A stretch of DNA of 64,000 nucleotides from Clostridium sartagoforme (GCF_004794105.1 NZ_SRYR01000001.1:1116001-1180000), one strand, 5' to 3'; counted from the first letter of the stretch, positions 1-9,342 are shown. Notes: generated by a model from the letters alone, not told the origin. Numbers and translations: made by a program.

Positions 1-363
1 AGTAGAAATTTTATGAAAATAATCTGTAGCAGACTTCTTAGAATCTACATATTTTTTATTAAATTCCCTTATAACTTCAGAAGGTCTAGGCATTAACGCA
101 TCCATAATTTTTGTATCTAATAAATCCCTAAATATTGGAGTGTTAGATTCTAATACTCCAACTTCAAAAGCATAGTCAAGAATATTATTTAAAATTTCTG
201 TAGGGGAATTTAATACTTCCTCTTCTAAAATAACATCATCATATTCATCTAAATTTAGTATATCTAGTATTTTATTTCTAACATATATCTCATCTTCTTT
301 ATTAAAAAGATTGTTTTTTAACCCAAAATTAATTAATCTTTTGATTTCCCTATAAATCCTCAT
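1..363 (-). CDS. galT: Galactose-1-phosphate uridylyltransferase, N-terminal part (cut by window edge)
   Basis: An open frame starts with ATG at 363 and runs off the left edge (121 codons visible). The N-terminus, with residues reading YVRNKILDILNLDEYDD and later LMPRPSEVIREF, resembles the Firmicutes-type (class II) GalT that transfers UMP between UDP-glucose and galactose-1-phosphate in the Leloir pathway. It starts 8 bases after the galE stop codon on the same strand, so the two are almost certainly co-transcribed. The catalytic His region lies outside the window, so the call rests on the N-terminus and on linkage to galE. Confidence 0.8.
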   Translation of the reverse strand, partial: MRIYREIKRLINFGLKNNLFNKEDEIYVRNKILDILNLDEYDDVILEEEVLNSPTEILNNILDYAFEVGVLESNTPIFRDLLDTKIMDALMPRPSEVIREFNKKYVDSKKSATDYFHKIST

Positions 364-371
364 AATTACAC

Positions 372-1358
372 CTACTTATTAAAACCCTTTGGGTTATTTT
401 TATGCCAATTCCAAGCTGAAGCAATAATATCTTCAACATTAGTAAATTCAGGTTCCCATTTTAATATTTCTCTAGCCTTTTCAGCTGATGCTATTAATCT
501 AGCTGGATCTCCTGCTCTTCTTTCACAAATCTTAGCTGGTATTTCATGACCTGTAACTTTTCTTGCAGCTACTATCATTTCTTTAACTGAGAAGCCATTA
601 CCATTACCTAAGTTAAATATATTACTATTATCTTCTTTTCTTAAATATTCTATAGCTTTAATATGAGCATTAGCTAAATCTACAACATGAATGTAATCTC
701 TAATGCATGTACCGTCTTCAGTGTCGTAATCTTCACCAAATATTGATATAAATTCTCTTTTTCCTAGTGGAACTTGAAGTATTAAAGGAATCAAATGAGT
801 TTCTGGACTATGATCTTCCCCTATAGTTCCACTAACATGTGCTCCTGCTACATTGAAGTATCTAAGAGAAACATATTTCATATTATGAGCTATATCTGCC
901 CACTTCATCATTTTTTCCATTGCAAGTTTAGTTTCGCCATAAGCATTTGTTGGTTCTGTTTTATCTGTCTCTACTATTGGCATCTTTGTTGCTTCACCAT
1001 AAGTTGCTGCTGTTGAAGAGAATACTATTCTCTTAACATCATTATCTATCATAACTTTTAATAAAACTTCTGTTCCATGAACATTATTATTATAATACTT
1101 TAACGGATTTGTCATACTTTCTCCAACTAAAGAGTTAGCTGCAAAATGAATAACTTCAGTGATATTATTTTCCTTAAACACCTTATCTAATTCTTCTTCA
1201 TTTCTAATATCAACCTTATAAAACTTTGCTTTAGGATGAACCGCCTCAATATGTCCTGTTTCAAGGTTGTCTACAACCACAACATCTTCACCCTTATTAA
1301 TCAATTGATAAACTGCATGACTACCTATATAGCCAGCTCCACCACATACTAATACCAT
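372..1358 (-). CDS. galE: UDP-glucose 4-epimerase GalE
   Basis: 328 residues, the normal length for GalE, a cytoplasmic short-chain dehydrogenase-type enzyme that interconverts UDP-galactose and UDP-glucose. The NAD-binding GGAGYIG motif is at residues 6-12. The catalytic Ser/Thr lies near 115, and the YxxxK pair is Y140 and K144. The start follows a GGAGG ribosome-binding site. It is the upstream gene of a galE-galT unit. Confidence 0.95.
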   Translation of the reverse strand: MVLVCGGAGYIGSHAVYQLINKGEDVVVVDNLETGHIEAVHPKAKFYKVDIRNEEELDKVFKENNITEVIHFAANSLVGESMTNPLKYYNNNVHGTEVLLKVMIDNDVKRIVFSSTAATYGEATKMPIVETDKTEPTNAYGETKLAMEKMMKWADIAHNMKYVSLRYFNVAGAHVSGTIGEDHSPETHLIPLILQVPLGKREFISIFGEDYDTEDGTCIRDYIHVVDLANAHIKAIEYLRKEDNSNIFNLGNGNGFSVKEMIVAARKVTGHEIPAKICERRAGDPARLIASAEKAREILKWEPEFTNVEDIIASAWNWHKNNPKGFNK

Positions 1359-1611
1359 TTCTTAATACCTCCAAATTTTATAGTAATTTTATTAAACTAA
1401 TTTAAAATACATTTGTAGTTTACATAATTAATATTTACTTATATTGTAACCTTATTTATTAATTACATCAAATAATGGTTTATATAAATACTTAGAAATA
1501 AATTTCTAAGATTTGTTAATATTATATTACTACAAATTGATAAAGTTTACAATAATTTTTAGTTAATTTTACTAATTATTTTACTATAATTTTACTAGGG
1601 ATATTATTAAA

Positions 1612-1645
1612 ATAAAGAAGCCATAAATTAATATAGCTTCTTTAT
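1612..1645 (-). terminator. Rho-independent terminator after ABC pair 1
   Basis: A perfect 10-bp inverted repeat (1612-1621 with 1636-1645) encloses a 14-base loop. On the minus strand it is followed by a TTTTAATAATAT tract. It sits just beyond the stop codon at 1654. Confidence 0.7.
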
Positions 1646-1653
1646 AATTTAAA

Positions 1654-3510
1654 TTAAGAATTACTTGCTTGTTCAAATTGGCTATTATAAAGATTAGCAT
1701 AGAATCCATCTTTATTTAATAGTTCATTATGATTTCCTTGTTCTACTATATCTCCATCTTTCATTACTAAGATTAAATCTGCATCTTTAATAGTAGATAA
1801 TCTATGAGCTATTATAAAGCTAGTTCTTCCCTTCATTAAGTTATCCATTGCTTTTTGAATTAGTACTTCAGTTCTAGTATCAACTGAGCTTGTAGCTTCA
1901 TCTAGTATTAGAATTTTAGGATCTGCTAGTATTGCTCTAGCTATAGTTAATAATTGTTTTTGACCTTGAGATACATTACTTGCATCTTCATTAAGTTCCA
2001 TATTATATCCATCAGGTAATGTCTTAACAAAGTGATGTACGTGAGCTGCTTTTGCTGCATTAATTACTTCTTCATCACTAGCATTTAAATTACCATAACG
2101 GATATTTTCCATTATTGATCCATTAAATAACCATGTATCTTGAAGAACCATTCCAAATGCTTTTCTTAAATCACTTCTCTTAAATTCATTTATATTGTAG
2201 TTATCTACTAGTATTTCTCCAGAGTTTAACTCGTAAAATCTCATTAATAATTTTACTATTGTAGTTTTACCAGCTCCAGTAGGTCCAACAATAGCAATTC
2301 TTTGGCCTGGCTTAACCTTACTAGAGAAATCATTAATTATAATCTTATCTTCATTATATCCAAAGTGGACATTCTTAAATGTTACTTCACCTTTTAACTC
2401 TTCTACATCAATAGGATTTGTATCTAAATCAGCTTCTTCTTCCTCTTCTAGGAATTCAAATACCCTCTCAGCTGCAGCTGCTGTTGATTGTAATACGTTA
2501 GCTATTTGTGCTGCTTGAGCTATAGGTTGATTAAATGATCTTATATATTGAATAAATGACTGAATATCTCCAACCTTTATTGAGTTTTTAACAACTAAAT
2601 ATCCACCTAATATAGTAACAATAACATAACCTATATTACCTATAAAAGTCATTATTGGCATCATCATACCTGATAAAAACTGAGACTTCCAAGCTGAACT
2701 ATATAATGTATCGTTTAATTCATTAAATTCTTCTACTGATTTTTCTTCACCATTAAATGCTTTTACTATAGTATGACCACTATATATTTCTTCAACGTGT
2801 CCATTTACATGACCTAAATAAGATTGTTGTTCTTTAAAATATTTTTGCGATTTCTTAACTACAAATGATATAAGAACCCCAGATAAAGGTACAACAATTA
2901 TAGCTGCTAATGTCATAGTTCCACTTATAGATAGCATCATAATAAGTACACCAATTAAAGTTGTTATAGATGTAAATATTTGAGATAAACTTTGATTTAG
3001 CGTATTACTTACAGTATCAACATCATTTGTTACTCTAGATAAAACCTCACCATGTGACATCTTATCGAAATATTTTAATGGCATTTTATTTATTTTTAGA
3101 GAAATTTCTTTTCTAAGGTTATAAGAAACTTTTTGTGCAACTCCTGACATTACGAAGTTTTGTATAAATGAAAATGCTGCACTAATTACATATAATACTA
3201 TAAGTATTACAATTAATTTACCGATATAAGAAAAGTCTATTCCGGCGCCACTTCCTGAAATCTTACTTACTAATCCCTCAAAAATAGAAGTAGTTACATG
3301 TCCTAAAACTTTTGGACCAATAATTGAAAAGGCTGCACTACCAACAGCAAATATTAAAACAATAATTATTGACAATCTAAATGGCTTTAAATAATCTAAT
3401 AGTTTCTTTGTAGTTCCTTTGAAATCCTTAGCCTTAGCACCACCTAAATGCATTCCACCCATAGGGCCACCGAAACCACCATGTCTTTTATTATCTATTT
3501 TCTTACTCAT
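1654..3510 (-). CDS. ABC exporter half-transporter, catalytic-Glu subunit of pair 1
   Basis: 618 residues with an N-terminal six-helix ABC membrane domain and a C-terminal ATPase domain: Walker A GPTGAGKTT, Walker B ILILDEATSSVD with the catalytic Glu. The ABC signature reads NVSQGQ rather than LSGGQ. A Gly/His/Met-rich tail of about 30 residues precedes the first helix. Its start overlaps the stop of the upstream partner (3507) by 4 bases, which suggests translational coupling and a 1:1 heterodimer. The family exports drugs or lipids; the substrate cannot be read from sequence. A MarR-type gene is divergent from the pair. Confidence 0.9.
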   Translation of the reverse strand: MSKKIDNKRHGGFGGPMGGMHLGGAKAKDFKGTTKKLLDYLKPFRLSIIIVLIFAVGSAAFSIIGPKVLGHVTTSIFEGLVSKISGSGAGIDFSYIGKLIVILIVLYVISAAFSFIQNFVMSGVAQKVSYNLRKEISLKINKMPLKYFDKMSHGEVLSRVTNDVDTVSNTLNQSLSQIFTSITTLIGVLIMMLSISGTMTLAAIIVVPLSGVLISFVVKKSQKYFKEQQSYLGHVNGHVEEIYSGHTIVKAFNGEEKSVEEFNELNDTLYSSAWKSQFLSGMMMPIMTFIGNIGYVIVTILGGYLVVKNSIKVGDIQSFIQYIRSFNQPIAQAAQIANVLQSTAAAAERVFEFLEEEEEADLDTNPIDVEELKGEVTFKNVHFGYNEDKIIINDFSSKVKPGQRIAIVGPTGAGKTTIVKLLMRFYELNSGEILVDNYNINEFKRSDLRKAFGMVLQDTWLFNGSIMENIRYGNLNASDEEVINAAKAAHVHHFVKTLPDGYNMELNEDASNVSQGQKQLLTIARAILADPKILILDEATSSVDTRTEVLIQKAMDNLMKGRTSFIIAHRLSTIKDADLILVMKDGDIVEQGNHNELLNKDGFYANLYNSQFEQASNS

Positions 3511-5759
3511 GACATTAGTTCCTCCTTTGAAAGTTGTGATGAGGCTATTTGATTATAAACTTCACAGTTTTCTAATAACTCTTTATGTGTTCCAATTCCA
3601 ACAACATTTCCTTCATCTAAAACTATGATTTGATTAGCATCTTTTATAGTACTTATTCTTTGTGCTACTATTATCATAGTTGCATCTTTAATGTTATCTT
3701 TAATTGCCTTTCTTAAAGCTGAATCTGTTTTAAAGTCTAAAGCTGAGAAGCTATCATCAAATATATAAACTTCTGGCTTTTTAACTAAAGCTCTAGCAAT
3801 AGATAATCTTTGTTTTTGACCTCCAGATACATTTGTACCACCTTGGGATATTTCTGTTGCATATTTATCAGGCTTAGTTTCAATAAACTCTAATGCTTGT
3901 GCTATCTTTGAAGCTTCCTCTATATCCTCTAATGTAGCATTAGCTTCTCCATATTTTAAGTTACTTTCAATAGTTCCTGAGAATAAAACTCCTTTTTGAG
4001 GAATATATCCAATCTTATCTCTTAACTCTTTTTGGTCTACATCTCTTATATCGACTCCATCAACTAAAATACTACCTTTAGTTACATCATAAAATCTTGG
4101 AATTAGATTTATAAGAGTAGATTTTCCACTACCTGTGCTACCAATAATAGCTGTTGTTTCACCAGGTCTTGCAGTGAAGCTAATATCATTAAGAATATAA
4201 TCTTCAGCACCTGGATATTTGAAACTTACGTTTCTATACTCAACAATACCTTTTTCTTCTTTTCTAAATTTCTTCTTTTCTTTCTTATCTTTAATAGATA
4301 AATCTGTATCTAAAACTTCGCTTATACGTTGAGCAGATACTGAAGCACGTGGTAACATTATAGAAACCATTGATATCATAAGGAATGACATTATAATTTG
4401 CATAGCATATTGCATAAATGCCATCATATCACCAACTTGCATATTACCCATATCAACTTGATGAGATCCTACCCATACTATAAGTAAAGTTAATCCATTC
4501 ATTATTAACATCATAGCAGGCATCATTGAAGCCATTAATCTATTTACAAATAAATTAGTTTTAGTTAAATCATTATTTGCTTTATCAAACCTTTCTTCTT
4601 CATGCTTTTCAGTACTAAAAGCTCTGATAACGAGCATTCCTGTTAAACTTTCTCTTGTAACTAAGTTTAGTTTATCAATAAGTTTTTGTACTGATTTAAA
4701 TTTAGGCATTGCAAAAGTAAATAATACTGCAACTAATATTGATATTAATACTACACCTAGTGCGATAGTCCAAGTCATATTAGTATTAGTTTTTAGAACT
4801 TTAAGAATACCACCAACACCTAATATTGGAGCATAAAATACTATTCTAAATAACATAACCATAAGCATTTGAATTTGTTGGATATCGTTAGTACTACGAG
4901 TAATTAATGATGCAGTAGAGAATTTATCAAATTCAGCATTTGAAAAACTTGTAACCTTCTCAAATACATCTTTTCTTAAAGATCTACTTACTCCAGCAGC
5001 TATTTTAGCTGATAGTAAACCAACTATTATAGCAGCTATCATACTAACTAGCGCTACACTTAGCATTTTAAGACCCGCTAATATTATATACTTAGTTTGA
5101 AGTGAATCTACATTAACTCCGACAGCTTTATATTCACTTTTTACATATGAAATAGCACCTTGTTCAATTACGCTACTTTCCATTCCAGCAAATTTTTCAT
5201 TAATACCTTCTACTATTTCATTTAAATTTTCTTTAGGTAAATTTTTAAACAGCATAAATGGATCTTTAATATCTTGCATACCAGGTATTTGTGGCATGCT
5301 TCCATTCATAATACTACCTTTCAATTCTTCATCGAAGGTTCCAGTATTAATTCCATAAACTATAACTTCAGGCTTAGCAAAGATTTCTTTCATTTTTTCT
5401 ATATCATCTTTATTCTTTGTATTAAGCTTATATAATTCCTCATTTTCTAATACAGGATATTTTGATAAATAATCATTTTTTTCTTTAGTATCTAGATTAT
5501 TTATATTTAATAAACTATAGTTTTCTTTAATATAATTTGAATCTTCTTCCTTCATAAATAAAAACAGATTTTCCATTTCTGATTTTCTGATTATTTCAGG
5601 AACTGAATTTTTAATCCCACCTTGCTGAATACCAACATTAACTATGTTAGACATATAATCTGGTAAAGATAATTCACTAATTGCTTGAACAAAAAGTAAA
5701 GCAATTACAGCAAAGATAGAGACTAAAAATGGTTTTAAATATCTTGTTAACTTTATCAT
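3507..5759 (-). CDS. ABC exporter half-transporter, degenerate-site subunit of pair 1
   Basis: 750 residues from the ATG at 5759. An ATG seven codons upstream is rejected because it overlaps the GAGGAGA ribosome-binding site, which is well placed for 5759. Walker A GSTGSGKST is near residues 540-548, and the signature is a good VSGGQ. Walker B reads YIFDDSFSALD, with Asp replacing the catalytic Glu; this is the usual mark of the inactive site in heterodimeric exporters. About 180 residues lie between predicted helices 1 and 2 (roughly residues 40-220), a large extracytoplasmic insert. Confidence 0.9.
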   Translation of the reverse strand: MIKLTRYLKPFLVSIFAVIALLFVQAISELSLPDYMSNIVNVGIQQGGIKNSVPEIIRKSEMENLFLFMKEEDSNYIKENYSLLNINNLDTKEKNDYLSKYPVLENEELYKLNTKNKDDIEKMKEIFAKPEVIVYGINTGTFDEELKGSIMNGSMPQIPGMQDIKDPFMLFKNLPKENLNEIVEGINEKFAGMESSVIEQGAISYVKSEYKAVGVNVDSLQTKYIILAGLKMLSVALVSMIAAIIVGLLSAKIAAGVSRSLRKDVFEKVTSFSNAEFDKFSTASLITRSTNDIQQIQMLMVMLFRIVFYAPILGVGGILKVLKTNTNMTWTIALGVVLISILVAVLFTFAMPKFKSVQKLIDKLNLVTRESLTGMLVIRAFSTEKHEEERFDKANNDLTKTNLFVNRLMASMMPAMMLIMNGLTLLIVWVGSHQVDMGNMQVGDMMAFMQYAMQIIMSFLMISMVSIMLPRASVSAQRISEVLDTDLSIKDKKEKKKFRKEEKGIVEYRNVSFKYPGAEDYILNDISFTARPGETTAIIGSTGSGKSTLINLIPRFYDVTKGSILVDGVDIRDVDQKELRDKIGYIPQKGVLFSGTIESNLKYGEANATLEDIEEASKIAQALEFIETKPDKYATEISQGGTNVSGGQKQRLSIARALVKKPEVYIFDDSFSALDFKTDSALRKAIKDNIKDATMIIVAQRISTIKDANQIIVLDEGNVVGIGTHKELLENCEVYNQIASSQLSKEELMS

Positions 5760-5810
5760 ATAATTTTCGTCTCCTCTCATTTATGCATTTAAATTACTAT
5801 GACTATATTA

Positions 5811-5839
5811 ATTATATTTTTATAACTATTATATGTCAA
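5811..5839 (-). promoter_or_regulatory. Promoter of ABC pair 1
   Basis: On the minus strand a perfect -35 TTGACA (5839-5834) and perfect -10 TATAAT (5816-5811) are separated by 17 bases. This is a consensus vegetative promoter about 50 bases upstream of the start at 5759. An AACTAT half-site (5824-5829) lies in its spacer. Confidence 0.8.
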
Positions 5840-5848
5840 TAACAATTA

Positions 5849-5862
5849 TAGTTGTATAACTA
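5849..5862. promoter_or_regulatory. Candidate MarR operator between divergent promoters
   Basis: The 14-base element TAGTTGTATAACTA has perfect 5-bp arms (5849-5853 and 5858-5862). It covers the -35 box of the marR promoter. An inverted AACTAT half-site at 5824-5829 sits inside the opposite promoter. The placement suits autoregulation plus repression of the exporter; binding itself is inferred. Confidence 0.6.
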
Positions 5863-5880
5863 AAAAAAATGGTTTATAAT
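5852..5880 (+). promoter_or_regulatory. Promoter of the marR-type gene
   Basis: The -35 TTGTAT (5852-5857) and -10 TATAAT (5875-5880) have 17-base spacing. They are followed by AAGGAGG and the ATG at 5908. The -35 is embedded in the palindrome at 5849-5862. Confidence 0.7.
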
Positions 5881-5907
5881 AAAACTATACTTATTAAGGA
5901 GGATAAA

Positions 5908-6351
5908 ATGGATAAAACTAAGATGGAAAACGTAACTAACAACTTACTTAATTTAATATTCCACGTTAACAATAAATTATTTAATCATAGTGAAATCGTT
6001 AAGAATAATGCTATACCACCCTCTCATATGAAGGTACTTTTTCATTTGCTTAATATAAAATCAACTTCTGTTTCAAATGTTGCTAAATGCTTAGATATAT
6101 CAAAACCAAATATGACACCTATTATAGATAAGTTAATTAGTGAAGGTTTTGTTCATAGATATACAGATTCACAAGACAGAAGAAAATTAAAAATAGAACT
6201 TACAGATAAAGCTTATAAATTTCTAGAAGAAAAGAAAATAGAGATGAAAAATAACCTATCAGAAAGAATCTCATCATTGGAAGAGGATGATTTAATAAAT
6301 CTTGACTACCATATTACTGAAATGAGTAAGATAATCAAAAAAATCAAATAA
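5908..6351 (+). CDS. MarR family transcriptional regulator
   Basis: 147 residues from the ATG at 5908, chosen because AAGGAGG sits six bases upstream; an in-frame ATG at 5869 overlaps the promoter. A winged helix-turn-helix spans about residues 40-110, with the typical wing reading RYTDSQDRRKLKIELT. MarR proteins are dimeric repressors released by small ligands or oxidation. It is divergent from ABC pair 1 and shares its control region, so local control of that exporter is the simplest role. Confidence 0.88.
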   Translation: MDKTKMENVTNNLLNLIFHVNNKLFNHSEIVKNNAIPPSHMKVLFHLLNIKSTSVSNVAKCLDISKPNMTPIIDKLISEGFVHRYTDSQDRRKLKIELTDKAYKFLEEKKIEMKNNLSERISSLEEDDLINLDYHITEMSKIIKKIK

Positions 6352-6402
6352 ATTACTCAGCAACTCCTTACTCATCTACCTAATTTATTTTACAAAAATA
6401 CA

Positions 6403-6427
6403 AAGGGTTATCATATAGATAACCCTT
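6403..6427. terminator. Hairpin between converging marR and copZ
   Basis: A perfect 10-bp stem (6403-6412 with 6418-6427) has a 5-base loop. The minus-strand side runs into a T-rich tract (TGTATTTTTG). It lies between converging genes and probably serves both. Confidence 0.65.
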
Positions 6428-6520
6428 CTTAGTTCCAAATCTTTATTCTCATAGCTGACACATATAAATATCCCATTTATAAGAATGAAGCAATTTCATA
6501 TTTTTCTTTATATATGTCTA

Positions 6521-6724
6521 CTATTTTATTGATGTAACTTCATATCCTGCTTCATCGATTGCAGATATTATTTCATTATCAGAAATATCTGTATCTACAA
6601 CAGCATGTTTATTTTCTAAACTTACTTCAATAACTTTAGTATCCTTTAATTCACTTAAAGCTTCCTTAACGTGAGCCACACAGTGACCACAACTCATTCC
6701 TTCTATATTAATTGTCTTTTTCAT
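6521..6724 (-). CDS. copZ: Copper chaperone / heavy-metal-associated domain protein
   Basis: 67 residues forming a single HMA domain with GMSCGHC (metal-binding Cys12 and Cys15). These small cytosolic proteins carry Cu(I) to exporters or to the CsoR sensor. It lies 16 bases downstream of a csoR-like gene, in one operon. No CopA P-type ATPase gene is next to the pair in this window, which is the more common arrangement. A strong GGAGG site precedes the start. Confidence 0.85.
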   Translation of the reverse strand: MKKTINIEGMSCGHCVAHVKEALSELKDTKVIEVSLENKHAVVDTDISDNEIISAIDEAGYEVTSIK

Positions 6725-6740
6725 AATAATACCTCCTAAT

Positions 6741-7007
6741 TTATCTACTTATAACTTTATCTAATATCTTCATTATCTCTGTTATTTTTTCATCCCCATC
6801 ACCGTTTATACACGCATCTTTAACACAGTGAGATAAATGATTTTCTAAAATAATTAAATTTGATTTCTTTAATAAAGATTGAGCTGCAAAAATTTGATTA
6901 GATATATCAATACAATATCTATCATCTTCAATCATCTTTATTATCCCCTCAATTTGCCCCCTAGCTGTCTTTAAAGATTGTAATGCTTTTTTTCTTTCAT
7001 CGTTCAT
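6741..7007 (-). CDS. csoR: CsoR-family metal-sensing repressor
   Basis: 88 residues from the ATG at 7007. A GTG five codons upstream lies inside the GGGGGAGG ribosome-binding site and is rejected. The all-helical DUF156 fold carries the Cu(I)-ligand set Cys32, His57 and Cys61 (C-x24-H-x3-C). CsoR represses copper-resistance genes until it binds Cu(I). Here it probably controls itself and copZ through the GC-rich palindrome at 7020-7034. Confidence 0.85.
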   Translation of the reverse strand: MNDERKKALQSLKTARGQIEGIIKMIEDDRYCIDISNQIFAAQSLLKKSNLIILENHLSHCVKDACINGDGDEKITEIMKILDKVISR

Positions 7008-7019
7008 TTTTACCTCCCC

Positions 7020-7034
7020 CACCCACTAGGGGTG
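7020..7034. promoter_or_regulatory. CsoR-type operator
   Basis: The 15-base CACCCACTAGGGGTG has five perfectly paired outer bases on each side. It is a G/C island in an AT-rich intergenic region and matches the general form of CsoR operators (C-tract, TA, G-tract). It lies between the start site predicted from the -10 and the csoR start codon. Confidence 0.7.
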
Positions 7035-7044
7035 TATATATATA

Positions 7045-7072
7045 ATTATAATATCATTAATATTATTGTCAA
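7045..7072 (-). promoter_or_regulatory. Promoter of csoR-copZ
   Basis: On the minus strand TTGACA (7072-7067) and TATAAT (7050-7045) are 16 bases apart. Transcription would start near 7038, immediately before the CsoR-type palindrome. Confidence 0.65.
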
Positions 7073-7201
7073 TATCTATAGATATATTATATAATTATTT
7101 GTTATGAATAATATAGCTTCTTATGAAAACAATATTAAAGAAATAGCTATATTTGATAATATAATTATAACTTACCACTTTAAGAAATGAGGTTAATAAA
7201 A

Positions 7202-8488
7202 ATGAATAACTTTTTTAAATTAAAAGAGCATAATACAACTTTTAAAACAGAAGCTATTGCTGCCTTTACATCTTTTTTTGCAGCAGTTTATATAATTATA
7301 GTTAATGCAAGTATATTAAGTGATTCTGGAATAAATGAAGAACCACTCATTATTGCAACAATATTTGCTTCCTTTGTAGGTTGTTTTTTAATTGCATTCC
7401 TAAGTAATACCCCATTAATTATAATGCCTGGCATGGGAATTAATGCATTATTTACTTATACAATAGTTTTGACTATGAATTTAAATTATAATGAAGCTTT
7501 AGCCAGTGTAGTTATATCTGGTTTATTATTTTTACTTATTTCAGTAACTCCTTTAGCTAAAATTTTAGATAAATCTATCCCAAATTCTTTAAAAGAGTCA
7601 ATTACGATTGGTATAGGTTTATTTATTACATTTTTGGGCTTACAAAAAGGTGGAATTATTACATCAGATGCTGCAACAATGGTAAAAATATCTGATTTAT
7701 CTAATCCAAGAGTTGTGTTTTTTATATTTATGTTATTCTTAACAATTATTTTATTTTCAAAAAATATAAAAGGAAGTTTTCTAATAAGTATTATTGTTGG
7801 AACAATTTTAGCAATTATCTTTAACTTTGTAGATTTGTCTACTGTAAACTTTACACTTCCAAATTTTAATGCTTATAATGAAATATTCTTTAATATAGAT
7901 TTTGGTAAATTTTCCACAGTTGAATTTTGGATTGCTACATTTTCACTAACTCTGGTTATTGTTTTTGAAAACATAGGATTGCTACATGGACAAGTTTCAA
8001 AGTTATTACAAGCACCTGAGAAACAAAACAAAGCATTAAGAGCTATTGCTTTATCTAATATAGCCTGTGGATTGCTTGGAACAAGTCCTTCTGTATCAAC
8101 TGTCGAAGGTACTGCTGGTATAGCTGAAGGTGGGAAAACAGGTTTAACTTCTTTTATTTGTTCATTACTTATATTATTATCTTTACTATTTATACCTTTT
8201 ATAAGTTTAATTCCTAACGAAGTAATTGCTCCTATTTTAGTTATTATAGGTAGCCTTATGATTAAAGGAATAACCAATATAAATTTTTCTGATGTATCTG
8301 AAGCTATTCCTTGCTTTTTAACTATAATTTTAATACCTTTTACCTTTAGTATTATAGATGGTATAGCCTTTGGTTTTATATCTTATACTATCATTAAGTT
8401 CTTTACTAATAAAAGGAAAGAAATATCTCCAGCCGTTTATTTGACTTCTTTAGTTTTCCTTTTATATTTAATATTAAATTCAATATAA
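7202..8488 (+). CDS. NCS2-family purine permease (guanine/hypoxanthine type)
   Basis: 428 residues from the ATG at 7202; a GAGG site 9 bases upstream favours this over the ATG at 7187. About 12-13 hydrophobic segments. Family hallmarks are the N-terminal VNASIL helix, the MPGMGINALFTYTIV segment and the SVSTVEGTAGIAEGGKTGLT segment, which match the AzgA/PbuG branch of H+/purine symporters. The precise base transported is not determined. No purine riboswitch is visible in its leader. Confidence 0.85.
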   Translation: MNNFFKLKEHNTTFKTEAIAAFTSFFAAVYIIIVNASILSDSGINEEPLIIATIFASFVGCFLIAFLSNTPLIIMPGMGINALFTYTIVLTMNLNYNEALASVVISGLLFLLISVTPLAKILDKSIPNSLKESITIGIGLFITFLGLQKGGIITSDAATMVKISDLSNPRVVFFIFMLFLTIILFSKNIKGSFLISIIVGTILAIIFNFVDLSTVNFTLPNFNAYNEIFFNIDFGKFSTVEFWIATFSLTLVIVFENIGLLHGQVSKLLQAPEKQNKALRAIALSNIACGLLGTSPSVSTVEGTAGIAEGGKTGLTSFICSLLILLSLLFIPFISLIPNEVIAPILVIIGSLMIKGITNINFSDVSEAIPCFLTIILIPFTFSIIDGIAFGFISYTIIKFFTNKRKEISPAVYLTSLVFLLYLILNSI

Positions 8489-8500
8489 TAATCATAGAAG

Positions 8501-8530
8501 AAAGCCTCTGCATATACAGAGGCTTTTATA
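8501..8530 (+). terminator. Terminator of the NCS2 permease gene
   Basis: A perfect 10-bp stem (8501-8510 with 8517-8526) with a 6-base loop is followed by a T-rich tract, just after the stop at 8488. Confidence 0.8.
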
Positions 8531-8580
8531 TATTTTATTTAGTAATTTGTAATAAATAATAAACTATAATTAATTTTTTT

Positions 8581-9207
8581 CTAGAATACAACTTTTTTAT
8601 CCTTTAAATCATTTATAAAATCATTTAACATAATAGCTGTGATTCCCCAAATATTATAATCATTATATTTATAAAATAGCGATTTATATAATCCATTTTT
8701 AAACTTATAATTTTTCCCACCATTTATTCTTTCATAAGGGAAGTCTTCATTTCTTTTCACTACCATTTCACTATTAATTATTAATGGTTCGTTATCTATA
8801 AAATATTCTAATGGTACAAAAAAGATATGATCTACTTCATCCCTACTAATTTTTATCTTAGTAATATCCTTTATGTATCCTAAATAAGGATGTATTAACA
8901 AATTATAATGAGTTGTTAATATATTTAGTGGTGAAATAATTTCAAAATCACATTTATTTAACCCAATTTCTTCACAAGTTTCCCTAATAGCTGCTTCCTT
9001 TGGATCTTCACCCTCTTCTATTTTCCCTCCTGGAAATGAAATATCACCAGGTTGGCTCCTCATCTTTTTCGATCTCATTTGAAATAGAACATTAATCTCA
9101 CTATCAATCTCTGCAAGAAAAATAATTACAGAAGCTCTTTTCATCTCTTTCCATCCATTAATATAAGCTGAATTATTACTGTACTTATTTATTATATTCT
9201 TTAGCAT
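8581..9207 (-). CDS. Nudix hydrolase, CoA pyrophosphatase-like
   Basis: 208 residues from the ATG at 9207 (GAGG six bases upstream; the GTG at 9213 is less likely). An intact Nudix box (GGKIEEGEDPKEAAIRETCE) spans about residues 60-83 with all metal-binding Glu residues. A preceding SQPGDISFPGGK stretch is typical of the NudL/YeaB CoA-diphosphatase branch, which cleaves CoA to phosphopantetheine and 3',5'-ADP. The branch call is by resemblance; the Nudix fold is certain. Confidence 0.85.
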   Translation of the reverse strand: MLKNIINKYSNNSAYINGWKEMKRASVIIFLAEIDSEINVLFQMRSKKMRSQPGDISFPGGKIEEGEDPKEAAIRETCEEIGLNKCDFEIISPLNILTTHYNLLIHPYLGYIKDITKIKISRDEVDHIFFVPLEYFIDNEPLIINSEMVVKRNEDFPYERINGGKNYKFKNGLYKSLFYKYNDYNIWGITAIMLNDFINDLKDKKVVF

Positions 9208-9321
9208 ATACACCTCATATAATAAAGCATAGTTATATCTAAAAATTAATATTATAAATTACTATTAATGTAATACTTAGTAATTCTTAAATAATAACTT
9301 TATAATTAATTGCATTATAGA

Positions 9322-9342
9322 AGGGGTGCTTTAATCACCCCT
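9322..9342 (-). terminator. Terminator of the 75-residue protein gene
   Basis: A perfect 7-bp GC-rich stem (9322-9328 with 9336-9342) lies just beyond the stop at 9352. The following tract is only moderately T-rich. Confidence 0.55.

Noticed and set aside
795..1016. Plus-strand frame inside galE
   Set aside because: Shadow of a well-supported gene; composition and lack of a ribosome-binding site are not coding-like.
7082..7201. Possible purine riboswitch ahead of the NCS2 permease
   Set aside because: There is a hairpin (AATATAGCT/AGCTATATT) but none of the conserved purine-aptamer loop sequences.
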